A stretch of 64,000 nucleotides of DNA from assembly GCF_029504655.1 (NCBI RefSeq), contig NZ_JAQFIL010000001.1:253001-317000 (forward strand). Direction: 5' to 3'. The notes beneath the pieces were generated by a model. The model had not been told where the DNA came from, ran no database searches, and saw nothing but the letters and a program-made list of their open reading frames with translations. This DNA is from Catalinimonas alkaloidigena. GTDB taxonomy: Bacteria; Bacteroidota; Bacteroidia; Cytophagales; Cyclobacteriaceae. The position numbers were made by a program, and so were the translations under genes. Positions 27,799-36,986 of this stretch are shown here, piece by piece (the first letter of the stretch is position 1; each line of letters begins with the position of its first letter).

Positions 27799-30372
27799 AT
27801 GAATATTATAAAAATACCAGAACTTTCTCTAGTAGCCCTAATTGGTGTATCAGGTTCAGGAAAATCTACTTTTGCCAGTAAGCATTTTAAGGCTACCGAG
27901 GTGATTTCTTCTGATCGGTGTCGGGCAATAGTATCAGATGATGAGAATGATCAGTCTGCTACACCTGATGCTTTTGATCTTTTGCATTTTATCGCTGCCA
28001 AACGACTCAAAAACGGATTTCTTACCGTAGTTGATGCGACCAACGTGCAGGAGGAAAGCAGAAGAAAGTTGGTGCATCTGGCTAAAGAATATCACTGTTT
28101 ACCCGTAGCCATTGTACTGGATTTGCCGGAAGATGTATGTCAGGAAAGAAATGATCAGCGTAGCGACAGAAATTTTGGCAAGCATGTGATTCGTCAGCAA
28201 CGCTCACAATTAAGAAGATCACTAAAAAAGCTGAAAAGAGAAGGCTTCCGTCATATCCATATTCTGAAATCTGCTGAAGAAGTAGAGAGCATAACGGAGG
28301 TTGTCCGTGAAAAACTCTACAATGATAAAAAAGAGGTTCACGGTCCATTTGATATCATCGGAGACATACATGGTTGCTATGAGGAGTTGGTTGCCTTACT
28401 TGGCAAACTAGGGTATGTACTGGAAAATACTCAAGATAATGGAAGTAACTTCGGTCTGGAAGTAAGCTCTCCCGAGGGTAGAAAAGTAATCTTCCTGGGC
28501 GACTTTGTGGATCGTGGCCCCGCATCTCCTGCGGTATTGAAGCTGGTCATGAATATGGTGCGTGCTAAGGTTGCCTATTGTGTGCCTGGTAACCATGATA
28601 TGAAGTTGCAGAAGTATCTGAAAGGTAAAAATGTACAACTCAAACATGGGTTGGAAAAAACAGTAAAGCAGCTTTCTTCTGAGTCAGAAGAATTTCGCAT
28701 GGAAGTGAAAGAATTTCTCTATAGCCTAGTAAGTCACTATGTTTTTGATGATGGTAAACTGGCGGTAGCGCATGCGGGAATCAAGGAGGAGATGCAGGGC
28801 AGAGGCAGTGGTGCGGTAAGAGCTTTCTGCATGTACGGTGAGACTACCGGAGAGATTGATGAATTTGGTTTGCCAGTACGCTATGACTGGGCATCTGAAT
28901 ATCGGGGTAAAGCTATGGTGGTGTACGGGCATACACCCGTACCCGAAGCGCAGTGGCTCAACAGAACGATTGACATAGATACCGGCTGTGTGTTTGGTGG
29001 AAAGCTAACGGCTTTGCGTTATCCTGAGGAAGAGTTGGTTTCAGTGGATGCTTTACAAGTATATGCTGAATCTGCCCGTCCTTTGCAAGCAGTCTCATCT
29101 TCTTTGAATCAGCAGCAGGAATATGATGATTTGCTGGATATGGAAGATGTGTTGGGGAAACGGATCATCAGCACCCGCTTGAGAAATAATGTGACCATCA
29201 GAGAGGAAAATGCAATGGCTGCCTTGGAGGTGATGAGTAGGTTCGCGGTGAATCCGAAGTGGCTTATTTATCTGCCGCCCACCATGTCACCTACCGAGAC
29301 GAGTGAGCATCCTGATTATCTGGAAAGACCGGAAGAAGCATTAGAATTTTATCGCAGGCAAGGCATAGAGAAAGTGATTTGTGAAGAAAAGCATATGGGT
29401 TCCAGAGCGATACTCGTAGTGTGTAAAGATGAAGAAGTTGCTGTAAAGTGCTTTGGCATAGAAGGAGAAGGGATAGGCAAATGCTATACCCGTACCGGAA
29501 GAAGCTTTTTCAATGATCTGGCAGATGAAGAGGAGTTTTTGAGCAGAGTCAATGCTGCGCTAACAAAAACTGACTTTTGGGAAAAGTTTGATACGGATTG
29601 GGTTTGTCTGGATGCTGAGTTGATGCCCTGGTCGGCCAAAGCACAGGCACTCTTACAGGAACAGTACGCTTCAGTAGGAGCCGCTGCGAAAGCCTCTTTG
29701 TCCGCTACTGTAGAAGTACTTTCTTCAACGACTACTCGTCAGGTAGAAGGTATAGATGCTTTACTGGAAAAGTATATACAGAAGCAGGAGATGATCAAGG
29801 ATTACCGTACAGCTTACCGTCAGTACTGCTGGCCGGTGAAAAGTATAGCAGATTACAAATTAGCCCCTTTTCATATTCTGGCAACTGAAGAGGCTGTACA
29901 TATGGATAAATCGCATGAGTGGCATATGCAGCATATTCAGGAGATTTGTCAGGGAGATGAAGAATTGCTGATGGCAACCCCTTATCGGATTGTAGATTTC
30001 AGTGATGAAAAATCACAGCAAGCGCTAGTCCATTGGTGGGAAGACTTGACAGAAAAAGGAGGGGAGGGCATAGTCATCAAACCTCTGGATTTTGTCAGTC
30101 ATGGCAAAAAAGGAGTGGTGCAGCCAGCGATCAAATGTAGAGGCAGAGAATATTTGAGGATTATCTACGGACCAGAATATACGGCTCCTGAGCATCTGGC
30201 AAGGCTCAAAAAGCGTGGGTTGTCTAGCAAGAGATCGCTGGCTATGCGAGAGTTTGCGTTGGGATTAGAAGGATTAGAAAGGTTTGTCAAAAAAGAGCCA
30301 TTACGCCGAATCCATGAATGTGTGTTTGGAGTGCTGGCGCTGGAAAGCGAACCCATAGATCCAAGATTATAG
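27799..30372 (+). CDS. pnkp: Polynucleotide kinase-phosphatase with ligase domain
   Basis: 857 residues with all three Pnkp modules. The 5'-OH kinase (about 1-175) has P-loop GVSGSGKST at 16-24. The metallophosphatase (about 183-440) has GDIHG 188-192, GDFVDRG 234-240 and GNHD 264-267. The adenylyltransferase (about 470-857) has nucleotidyl-lysine Lys531 in KHMGSR. The enzyme phosphorylates 5'-OH ends, removes 2',3'-cyclic phosphates and, with Hen1, joins RNA ends made by ribotoxins. Length and motif order are standard, with no damage seen. The next gene begins 2 bp after its stop. Confidence 0.96.
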   Translation: MNIIKIPELSLVALIGVSGSGKSTFASKHFKATEVISSDRCRAIVSDDENDQSATPDAFDLLHFIAAKRLKNGFLTVVDATNVQEESRRKLVHLAKEYHCLPVAIVLDLPEDVCQERNDQRSDRNFGKHVIRQQRSQLRRSLKKLKREGFRHIHILKSAEEVESITEVVREKLYNDKKEVHGPFDIIGDIHGCYEELVALLGKLGYVLENTQDNGSNFGLEVSSPEGRKVIFLGDFVDRGPASPAVLKLVMNMVRAKVAYCVPGNHDMKLQKYLKGKNVQLKHGLEKTVKQLSSESEEFRMEVKEFLYSLVSHYVFDDGKLAVAHAGIKEEMQGRGSGAVRAFCMYGETTGEIDEFGLPVRYDWASEYRGKAMVVYGHTPVPEAQWLNRTIDIDTGCVFGGKLTALRYPEEELVSVDALQVYAESARPLQAVSSSLNQQQEYDDLLDMEDVLGKRIISTRLRNNVTIREENAMAALEVMSRFAVNPKWLIYLPPTMSPTETSEHPDYLERPEEALEFYRRQGIEKVICEEKHMGSRAILVVCKDEEVAVKCFGIEGEGIGKCYTRTGRSFFNDLADEEEFLSRVNAALTKTDFWEKFDTDWVCLDAELMPWSAKAQALLQEQYASVGAAAKASLSATVEVLSSTTTRQVEGIDALLEKYIQKQEMIKDYRTAYRQYCWPVKSIADYKLAPFHILATEEAVHMDKSHEWHMQHIQEICQGDEELLMATPYRIVDFSDEKSQQALVHWWEDLTEKGGEGIVIKPLDFVSHGKKGVVQPAIKCRGREYLRIIYGPEYTAPEHLARLKKRGLSSKRSLAMREFALGLEGLERFVKKEPLRRIHECVFGVLALESEPIDPRL

Positions 30373-30374
30373 AC

Positions 30375-31139
30375 ATGAATATGAAAAAGAATATCATCAA
30401 CAAATTGAAAGCTATTGAGAAGGAATACCAGGTAAAGATCCTGCACGCCTGCGAGGCAGGTTCTCGTGCCTGGGGTTTTCCTTCTCCTGATAGTGATTAC
30501 GATGTCCGCTTCATTTACAGGAAGCAGACAGATGCTTATCTCTCACTTTTCAAAAAGAGTGATGTGATCAATTCTGAGATAAGGGGAGATTTTGATGCTG
30601 GTGGGTGGGACATTGACAAAAGCCTGATGTTATTAGCTAAGTCTAATGTCCCGTTAATGGAGTGGATATATTCTCCACTGGTGTATTTTACAGATCAGCC
30701 TTTTCTTGAAAAACTTAGGAGCTTAGCGGAACGGCATTTTGCACCAGCAGCGGGTTTTTATCATTATCAAAGTATGGCTAAAAAGTACCATTCACTTTGT
30801 GATGTGGATAGGTATCGGTTGAAGGATCTTTTTTATGCACTGAGAACAGCTATGGCGGCATATTGGGTGGTGCTGTACCAGACTTTTCCACCAGTCAATT
30901 TCACAGAAATGCTCAAAGACTTATCCTTGCCTTCTGAGGTTTTAAAAGAAATTGATGCACTAAGAGTGTTAAAGTCAAACAAAGAAGAGTCTTATAAGCA
31001 TCCATCCAGTGAAAAACTCTTGACTTTTCTTGAGGAGTTTATTGCAAGCAATGAGCAAGCGAGTAAAGCCTTAAACGCTCCTGCAAAGGATATGCATTTG
31101 CTGGATAGTTTTTTTAGAGAAACGGTGAAATCAGATTGA
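30375..31139 (+). CDS. Nucleotidyltransferase-domain protein 1 of the RNA-repair operon
   Basis: 254 residues. The start at 30375, two bases after the Pnkp stop, is preferred to an overlapping upstream start. A pol-beta-type NTase core at residues 24-100 has GSRAWG (29-34) and the metal pair Asp41/Asp43 (SDYDVRF). The C-terminal half is helical. It resembles the YcgL/COG3541-like predicted nucleotidyltransferases. It may add nucleotides to damaged tRNA 3' ends or modify ends before sealing (inference from operon). Confidence 0.82.
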   Translation: MNMKKNIINKLKAIEKEYQVKILHACEAGSRAWGFPSPDSDYDVRFIYRKQTDAYLSLFKKSDVINSEIRGDFDAGGWDIDKSLMLLAKSNVPLMEWIYSPLVYFTDQPFLEKLRSLAERHFAPAAGFYHYQSMAKKYHSLCDVDRYRLKDLFYALRTAMAAYWVVLYQTFPPVNFTEMLKDLSLPSEVLKEIDALRVLKSNKEESYKHPSSEKLLTFLEEFIASNEQASKALNAPAKDMHLLDSFFRETVKSD

Positions 31140-31140
31140 G

Positions 31141-32193
31141 ATGACAATAGAGGAAATGAAGGAAAGAGGTTTACTGCTGCTGGAATGTATCAGCGGCAGT
31201 AAAGCCTATGGCCTGGCTACCGCTGAGTCGGATACCGATATCCGGGGTGTGTTTTATCTGTCTAAAGAACAGTTTTATGGCATGAACTATATCCCTCAGT
31301 TGAGTAATGAAAGTAATGATATCGTATACTATGAGTTGGGGAAATTTGTAGAACTTCTAGCCAAGAACAATCCTAATATTCTGGAATTGCTCAATACTCC
31401 GGAAGACTGCATACTCTATAAACACCCTTTTATGGAGCAGATTAGGGAAGAGGTATTTCTATCCCGTTTGTGTCAGCAGACCTTTGGTAATTATGCCATG
31501 ACACAGGTAAAGAAAGCCAGAGGGTTGAATAAGAAGATTCTTAACCCGGTAGAAAAAGAAAGAAAGTCCGTACTTGACTTTTGCTATGTTGTGCAGGGGC
31601 AGGGATCAGTGCCAGTGAAGGATTTTCTTACTAAACACCAGATGAAGCAAGAAGACTGTGGTTTATCCAGCATTGCGCATATGAGAGAAGTGTATGGTAT
31701 GTATCATGATCCGAAGCACCCTTATAAGGGTATTGTCCAGAGCGAGAAAGCCAATGATATTTCTTTGAGTTCTATTCCCAAAGAAGCTAAGCCGGTAGCC
31801 ATCATGTCCTTCAATAAATCTGGCTATTCTTCTTATTGCAGAGATTACCGGGAATACTGGGAGTGGGTAGAAAAGCGAAATGATGCCCGCTATCAGAATA
31901 CGCTTTCACACGGCAAAAACTACGATGCCAAAAACATGATGCATACTTTCCGGCTGCTAGCGATGGCAGAAGAAATAGGCAAAGAAGGTACGGTCAGAGT
32001 TAGGCGACCCGAACGTGACTTCTTACTAAACATCAAAAAAGGGTCTTTTGACTATGAAGCATTAGTAGAACAAGCCGAGCAGAGAATCAACGAAATGGAA
32101 GAAATCTATCAGCTGTCTCCTTTACCAGAAACTCCTGATTTAGAGAAGGTTGAAGCATTATTGGTGAGGATGAGAGATGAATTGTATTCCTGA
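31141..32193 (+). CDS. Nucleotidyltransferase-domain protein 2 of the RNA-repair operon
   Basis: 350 residues. It starts one base after the previous stop. The NTase core has GSKAYG (19-24) and metal Asp31/Asp33 (SDTDIRG), followed by a long helical domain. It is related to the preceding gene by fold and motif but clearly diverged, so the two are not a recent duplication. As the last gene of the Hen1-Pnkp operon it probably acts on the same RNA substrates. The next 225 bp hold only a weak stem-loop. Confidence 0.82.
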   Translation: MTIEEMKERGLLLLECISGSKAYGLATAESDTDIRGVFYLSKEQFYGMNYIPQLSNESNDIVYYELGKFVELLAKNNPNILELLNTPEDCILYKHPFMEQIREEVFLSRLCQQTFGNYAMTQVKKARGLNKKILNPVEKERKSVLDFCYVVQGQGSVPVKDFLTKHQMKQEDCGLSSIAHMREVYGMYHDPKHPYKGIVQSEKANDISLSSIPKEAKPVAIMSFNKSGYSSYCRDYREYWEWVEKRNDARYQNTLSHGKNYDAKNMMHTFRLLAMAEEIGKEGTVRVRRPERDFLLNIKKGSFDYEALVEQAEQRINEMEEIYQLSPLPETPDLEKVEALLVRMRDELYS

Positions 32194-32277
32194 TCTCAAA
32201 AGAGCTCTTTGACTTTATAAGTAACTAAGTATGTTATTTGCCTAAATTTGTTGAGAAGTGATATTTTACTCTTCAGG

Positions 32278-32294
32278 CCAACTTGATAAGTTGG
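32278..32294 (+). terminator. Weak stem-loop after the RNA-repair operon
   Basis: CCAACTT-GAT-AAGTTGG, 7-bp perfect stem with a 3-nt loop, 85 bp after the last stop. There is no proper U-run behind it, so termination is uncertain. Confidence 0.3.
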
Positions 32295-32418
32295 TAGTTT
32301 AGATTATAAAAGACATCGTTAAAAAGCTTACCTAACTCAGGGTTTAACTGAATCTTAGTATTTTAAGGCTTCAACTTTGTTTTCTTTTGCATAGGTCAAG
32401 TGTGTCCTTAAAAAGTAA

Positions 32419-34803
32419 ATGAAACAAGTTAAATCCGAGAAGGCTATTCCGAATTTTCTTTTTGTAAGAATTACCCTTACAATCTTTGTGCATATGGTAT
32501 ACTTATCTATGTATGCACAAATACCTAAAGAAGTGAACATGGTAACCGCTCCTGATCCACAGCATAACCACCATTTTGGATTACCAGTAAGTATAGAAGG
32601 AAATTATGCTATTACTGGTGCAAATAATGATGCAACCAATGGTACTGGATCAGGCGCAGCGTATATTTTTAAGAAAGATGGAGAAAAATGGAGTTTTCAT
32701 ACTAAGCTTTTAGCTCCTGATGGAGTTCAAGGAGATAGTTTTGGAGAAGCTGTGAGCATTTACGGTAATTTTGCTATCGTAGGTGCTTCTTTTGATGACG
32801 ACTTAGGTTCCAGATCTGGTTCAGCATACATATTTTATCGTGATATGGGTGAATGGAGATTTCACTCAAAAATTCATGCTTCTGAAGGTAAAGCAGATGA
32901 AATGTTTGGAAATTCTGTAAGCATACATGGTAACTACGCTCTAATTGGTTCAAAGGAAGGTGCTGCCTATGTTTTTGTGCTTCAAGGTGATAATTGGATT
33001 CAACAAGCTAAACTAACTAACCCGGATGATAATATATGGGCGGCACGTTTTGGTAGCTTTGTTAGTTTGGATCAAAATTATGCCATAGTTAGTGCGTATC
33101 GAGAAAATGAGGACTCAGGTGCTGCCTATATCTTTGCACGTAATGGAGAACAATGGACTTTTCAAGCTAAACTAACGGCATCAGATGCAAGTGAAGGAGC
33201 TTCTTTTGGAATTTCGGTAAGCATTGAAGACCCTTATGTTGTAATCGGAGCATTCCGAGATGATAACACAGCTGAAAATGCTGGAGCAGCCTATATATTT
33301 CTAAGAAATGGAGAAGACTGGATACAGCAAAAAAAAATAATTTCTCCCGATGGAGATAAGAATGACTGGTTTGGAGTAGGGATAAGTATTAGTGGCAACT
33401 ATTTATTAGTAGGTGCTGATAGGGATAGTGAGTTGGCTTACAAAGCTGGTGCAGCTTATCTATATCACCGCGAAGGGAGCGATTGGAAGTTGCAAAGCAA
33501 GATAATGGCTTCAAATGGAAAGGCAAGTGATGTGTTTGGACAATGGCTTTCAATAGATCGTAAAAATATTATGATTGGTGCTAATTCGTCTGATATTTTT
33601 ATCGACAACTTCACCTATTATAACGATGCAGGTTCAGCATACTTTTATAAACTGGATACTCTTGTAGTTGATGATGATTGTGAAAAATTTAACCTATATA
33701 TGGACCTTGGCTCTGATACCTTATTGTGCCAGAATGCTGAGATCACGTTAGATGCAGGAATTGACAATGTTGCTTATTGGTGGAGTGATGGGCAAACGGA
33801 TAGAAAAATATCTGTAAATGAACCGGGAAAGTATTGGGTATCAGTTTATAAAGATGGCTGCTTTGCCTCTGATACAATCCATATTGATTATTTAAATGTG
33901 GATCTTGGAAAAGATTCTCTTTTTTGTGGAGAAGTAGATCATATCTTAAGAGTTGATAATAGGGATGTAAGCATTCAATGGAGTACAGGAGAGATAGGTT
34001 CGGAAATACGTATTACTCAACCTGGCATATATTGGGTAGAAGTGAGTAATGGCACCTGTACTGTAAAAGATAGTATAAATGTTACCCTTTTACAGAAACC
34101 TGATCTTGGGCCGGATACTCTTTTATGCGATTCTCAGAAACAAGTTCTTAAAGTAGGGGGGAATAGTGGGGGTATTCTATGGAGTACTGGAGATACTACA
34201 GCACAGATTTCTGTTACATCTTCTGGATTGTATTGGGTGGAAGTACAAAACGGAAGTTGTGTAGTGATGGATAGTATAAATATAGATTTCAAATATACTC
34301 CTGAAGTATTGCCTGAATCAATAGATACATTAGTATGTGAGGGTGAAGTTTTTGAGTGGGATGTTTATTTAGAAGGCTTTCAGCAGGTATGGAATGATGG
34401 TAGTTCTTCTCCTTCTAGAGACTTTAGTAAATCAGGAAGATATACGGTTTTTTGGGAAAATGAATGTATGTCATTTACTCGAACACTTAATCTAGAAACA
34501 GAAAACTGTAATTGCGATATCTTTATGCCTAATGTTTTTACACCGAATGCTGACGGGAAAAATGATTTCTTTCAACCTGAACTTCATCATAATATTACAG
34601 ATGCTACTCTCAAAATCTATAACCGTGTAGGCAAGCTTATATTTATCAGTAATCAGACTCCTTTCTGGAATGGAATCTTGAATGGTGTAGAAGCACCTGC
34701 TGGAAATTATTATTGGACACTGGAATATTATTGTTCTCAAAATGCTAAGACAATAAATTATCATCAAAAAGGGTGGGTAACCCTTCTTAGAAAAAAGAAG
34801 TAG
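32419..34803 (+). CDS. Secreted FG-GAP protein with type IX secretion C-terminal domain
   Basis: 794 residues. Signal peptide with a long N-region, cleavage near MYAQ (residue 33). Seven or so FG-GAP/beta-propeller-like repeats follow (about 45-415; recurring FG..VSI...YA..GA pattern). Then come three related Cys-containing Ig-like modules each opening with LG.D.L.C (near 430, 495, 560), and a gliding-associated C-terminal domain (about 700-794; TPNADGKNDFF). The C-terminal domain marks it for export by the type IX system. Same architecture as the broken gene at 3421-7261. Role probably adhesion or surface display; it is island cargo, not defence. Confidence 0.85.
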   Translation: MKQVKSEKAIPNFLFVRITLTIFVHMVYLSMYAQIPKEVNMVTAPDPQHNHHFGLPVSIEGNYAITGANNDATNGTGSGAAYIFKKDGEKWSFHTKLLAPDGVQGDSFGEAVSIYGNFAIVGASFDDDLGSRSGSAYIFYRDMGEWRFHSKIHASEGKADEMFGNSVSIHGNYALIGSKEGAAYVFVLQGDNWIQQAKLTNPDDNIWAARFGSFVSLDQNYAIVSAYRENEDSGAAYIFARNGEQWTFQAKLTASDASEGASFGISVSIEDPYVVIGAFRDDNTAENAGAAYIFLRNGEDWIQQKKIISPDGDKNDWFGVGISISGNYLLVGADRDSELAYKAGAAYLYHREGSDWKLQSKIMASNGKASDVFGQWLSIDRKNIMIGANSSDIFIDNFTYYNDAGSAYFYKLDTLVVDDDCEKFNLYMDLGSDTLLCQNAEITLDAGIDNVAYWWSDGQTDRKISVNEPGKYWVSVYKDGCFASDTIHIDYLNVDLGKDSLFCGEVDHILRVDNRDVSIQWSTGEIGSEIRITQPGIYWVEVSNGTCTVKDSINVTLLQKPDLGPDTLLCDSQKQVLKVGGNSGGILWSTGDTTAQISVTSSGLYWVEVQNGSCVVMDSINIDFKYTPEVLPESIDTLVCEGEVFEWDVYLEGFQQVWNDGSSSPSRDFSKSGRYTVFWENECMSFTRTLNLETENCNCDIFMPNVFTPNADGKNDFFQPELHHNITDATLKIYNRVGKLIFISNQTPFWNGILNGVEAPAGNYYWTLEYYCSQNAKTINYHQKGWVTLLRKKK

Positions 34804-34859
34804 CTTGTTATTACTTTTCTTTAAAGTTGTTTGGGTTGAGAACTTTAGTGAGTTTTTTA

Positions 34860-35740
34860 GAGCGTGTTTGAAAATATGACTTAAAGAAAACAGGTGTCAG
34901 TATCTTTGGGTAAAAAATCAAATTTCCTACAAGATGAACAATTACCCAAGCGATTTAACCGACACCCAATGGCAACTTATCGAAAAGATGTTTGATCCCC
35001 AAGAACGAAAGCGCAAAAGAAAGCATAAATTGAGGAAGATACTCAATGCGATATGGTATGTGGTAAAAGGGGGTGTTCAATGGCGTATGTTGCCCAGGGA
35101 TTTTCCTAAGTGGCAGACGATCTATTGGTATTATCAAAAGTGGCGAAAAAACGGCTTTTGGGCTTTGTTGCACGATACGCTTAGTAAATTAGTACGTAGA
35201 AAAGTAAGGAAACATGATGCCCCTAGCGTAGGTATTTTTGATTCTCAAAGTGTCAAGACTACTGCTAATGTTGGACAGCGAGGCTATGATGTGGCTAAGT
35301 GTGTTAAGGGTAGGAAACGCCACGTGGTGGTAGATACACTGGGATTGATCCTAGCAGTTGTCGTCCACCGGGCTGATATTGATGAGCGCCAGGGTGCTAA
35401 ATTTTTGCTACAACGGCTCGCCCAACACGTTTTCCAGTTTCATCGTTTGCAAGTATTCTTTGCTGACCAAGGGTATGGTGGGGATAAGATGAAAGAATGG
35501 GTACGCAAGACATTTCGTCATTTGGGCTGGACGTTACAGATAGTCAAAAAAATTCACCCCAAGAAATTTGAAGTATTGCCGAAACGATGGATCGTCGAGA
35601 GAACATTTGGCTGGTTCAATAACTACCGAAGGTTGGACAAAGACTACGAATACTATCCAAAAAACTCGGAGACAATAATTCAATTAGACATGATTCAACT
35701 GATGCTTAACAAACTTGACTAAATATTCTCAAACACGCTC
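34860..35740 (+). mobile_element. IS5-family insertion sequence, 881 bp
   Basis: Terminal inverted repeats begin GAGCGTGTTTGA(A/G)AATAT at both ends. Flanking TTA trinucleotides at 34857-34859 and 35741-35743 fit the 3-bp TNA duplications of the IS1031-like branch. One intact transposase frame. It lies between the FG-GAP gene and the RhuM remnant. Confidence 0.88.
34934..35722 (+). CDS. IS5-family DDE transposase
   Basis: 262 residues, uninterrupted. An N-terminal DUF4096-like segment (DLTDTQWQLIEKMF) is followed by the DDE core: Asp in FDSQSVK, Asp in FADQGYGG and Glu in RWIVERTFGWF with the YREK-like helix after it. Length is normal for the subgroup, and both IS ends are present, so the element may still be active. 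Confidence 0.93.
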   Translation: MNNYPSDLTDTQWQLIEKMFDPQERKRKRKHKLRKILNAIWYVVKGGVQWRMLPRDFPKWQTIYWYYQKWRKNGFWALLHDTLSKLVRRKVRKHDAPSVGIFDSQSVKTTANVGQRGYDVAKCVKGRKRHVVVDTLGLILAVVVHRADIDERQGAKFLLQRLAQHVFQFHRLQVFFADQGYGGDKMKEWVRKTFRHLGWTLQIVKKIHPKKFEVLPKRWIVERTFGWFNNYRRLDKDYEYYPKNSETIIQLDMIQLMLNKLD

Positions 35741-35790
35741 TTAGAATCATGTCACTTATCTTTTTGTGTAACACAAATAGCCTTAAATAT

Positions 35791-36012
35791 TTAATTTAAT
35801 AGGCCCTTGGTGTCAGTTGTTGCAAATTTTGCAACAACTGAATTTCTTTTTAGCTCACCTTCTTTAAAAACATTAGCCAGGTGGCGGGAAATAACAGACT
35901 TATCCCGGTCAAAAAGCTTGGTCATTTGATCTAGAGATAGCCACATAGTATCCTGCTGTAGGCGGACCTGTATTTCAGTAGCAAATATTTCTATAGGATT
36001 GTTGTTACCCAT
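35791..36012 (-). pseudogene. N-terminal remnant of a RhuM-family protein
   Basis: 73 residues that match the start of RhuM-family proteins: a short lead-in, then WLSLDQMTKLFDRDKSVISRH and FKEGELKRNSVVAKFATT. It then ends abruptly at GLLN, where the family continues for over 200 more residues. The missing part is not on the other side of the IS5 element, so a deletion, not just the IS, removed it. RhuM genes are common islands passengers near restriction systems; their function is unsettled. Confidence 0.65.
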
Positions 36013-36059
36013 AGCTGAAAGATAAGAAATGGGTAACTGTATCTGATTTTTAGATCATG

Positions 36060-36818
36060 TTAAATTTTGACAATAGCATTTCTTCTGAAGCTATGATGCT
36101 CGTGATGGTCAACATATCCAAGTTGATTGGTCAGCATCAAGGTTTTGCCAATTCTAAATTCAGGTATATTTCTATGACTATGGCCATAAATCCAGGCATC
36201 TATATTAAAATCCATGATCATAGGTGTTAGATCTACGCAAAACGCCTCATTCAGTTGGCTACCTTTAAACTCTTCAGCATTACATAATTCACTCGGCAGG
36301 TGGTGGCTAATGACCAATTGTTTTTTTGTGCTCTTTACCTGAAGCTCATGCTTCAAAAATTCTAGAGAAACATTATGGAGGTAGTTATAATGATCAATGG
36401 TAAGCCGTTGCTTCTGGAAATAAATCCTACGGAAATCAACCATCCCAAAGAGGATAGCTGGAATATTCTTTTCTATTCTGGACCAGAGGGTAGTAAAAAT
36501 CAATCTGATATTTGGTTTTTCAATGACACAGTTATTAACCAACCATACATTGTCTCTCAAAGGCTTTTTTAATGCCCCTGAATGTAGCTCCACATCATAG
36601 CCCCCATAATACTCATGATTACCAGGAAGAATATAAGTTTCTGTAAAACTCTGAGAAAGGTAATCTAAAAATATCAGGTTCTCAAAATCTTCATCCAGAT
36701 AAAAAAGATCTCCAGCAATAATCATAATTTCACCCTCAGCTTGGATTGGGTTCTCTTTCAACCACTTTTTGTTAGCATTGAATTCTAAATGTAAATCTGA
36801 ACAGTACTGGATAGTCAT
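36060..36818 (-). CDS. Calcineurin-like metallophosphoesterase
   Basis: 252 residues. Metal-binding motifs in order: DLHLEF (8-13), GD (about 36), GNHEYY (66-71), HH (about 170) and GHSH (about 214). No signal peptide, so cytoplasmic. This subgroup usually has unknown substrates; nucleotides or phosphoprotein are possible. It lies between the RhuM remnant and hsdR, with a 168-bp gap from the hsdR stop, so it may be a separate unit or the tail of the restriction operon. Confidence 0.85.
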   Translation of the reverse strand: MTIQYCSDLHLEFNANKKWLKENPIQAEGEIMIIAGDLFYLDEDFENLIFLDYLSQSFTETYILPGNHEYYGGYDVELHSGALKKPLRDNVWLVNNCVIEKPNIRLIFTTLWSRIEKNIPAILFGMVDFRRIYFQKQRLTIDHYNYLHNVSLEFLKHELQVKSTKKQLVISHHLPSELCNAEEFKGSQLNEAFCVDLTPMIMDFNIDAWIYGHSHRNIPEFRIGKTLMLTNQLGYVDHHEHHSFRRNAIVKI

Positions 36819-36986
36819 TTGAGTACAAACTTACATATAATTCCTAGAGAGAAGAGGATCTTAGTCTTCAAATATTTGATTTTCAGTATTCTGAGCATAA
36901 TGTTAAAGTCAGTTTTATGCAATTTCAATCTCCAATAAAGCTTGTGAAGCGCTTTTGGAAATCTTTAGGTTAGTTTACCATACATG

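Noticed and set aside
30375..32193. CBASS cyclase for the patatin effector
   Set aside because: The NTases belong to the Hen1-Pnkp operon, lack an adjacent effector, and look like general pol-beta-type transferases; the patatin is convergent with another operon.
32202..32213. AAAGAGCTCTTT as a terminator after the RNA-repair operon
   Set aside because: The palindrome has no loop and cannot fold as a hairpin.
35814..35840. Perfect 13-bp palindrome in the RhuM remnant as an operator
   Set aside because: It encodes the family-conserved SVVAKFATT stretch, so the symmetry is probably chance in coding sequence.
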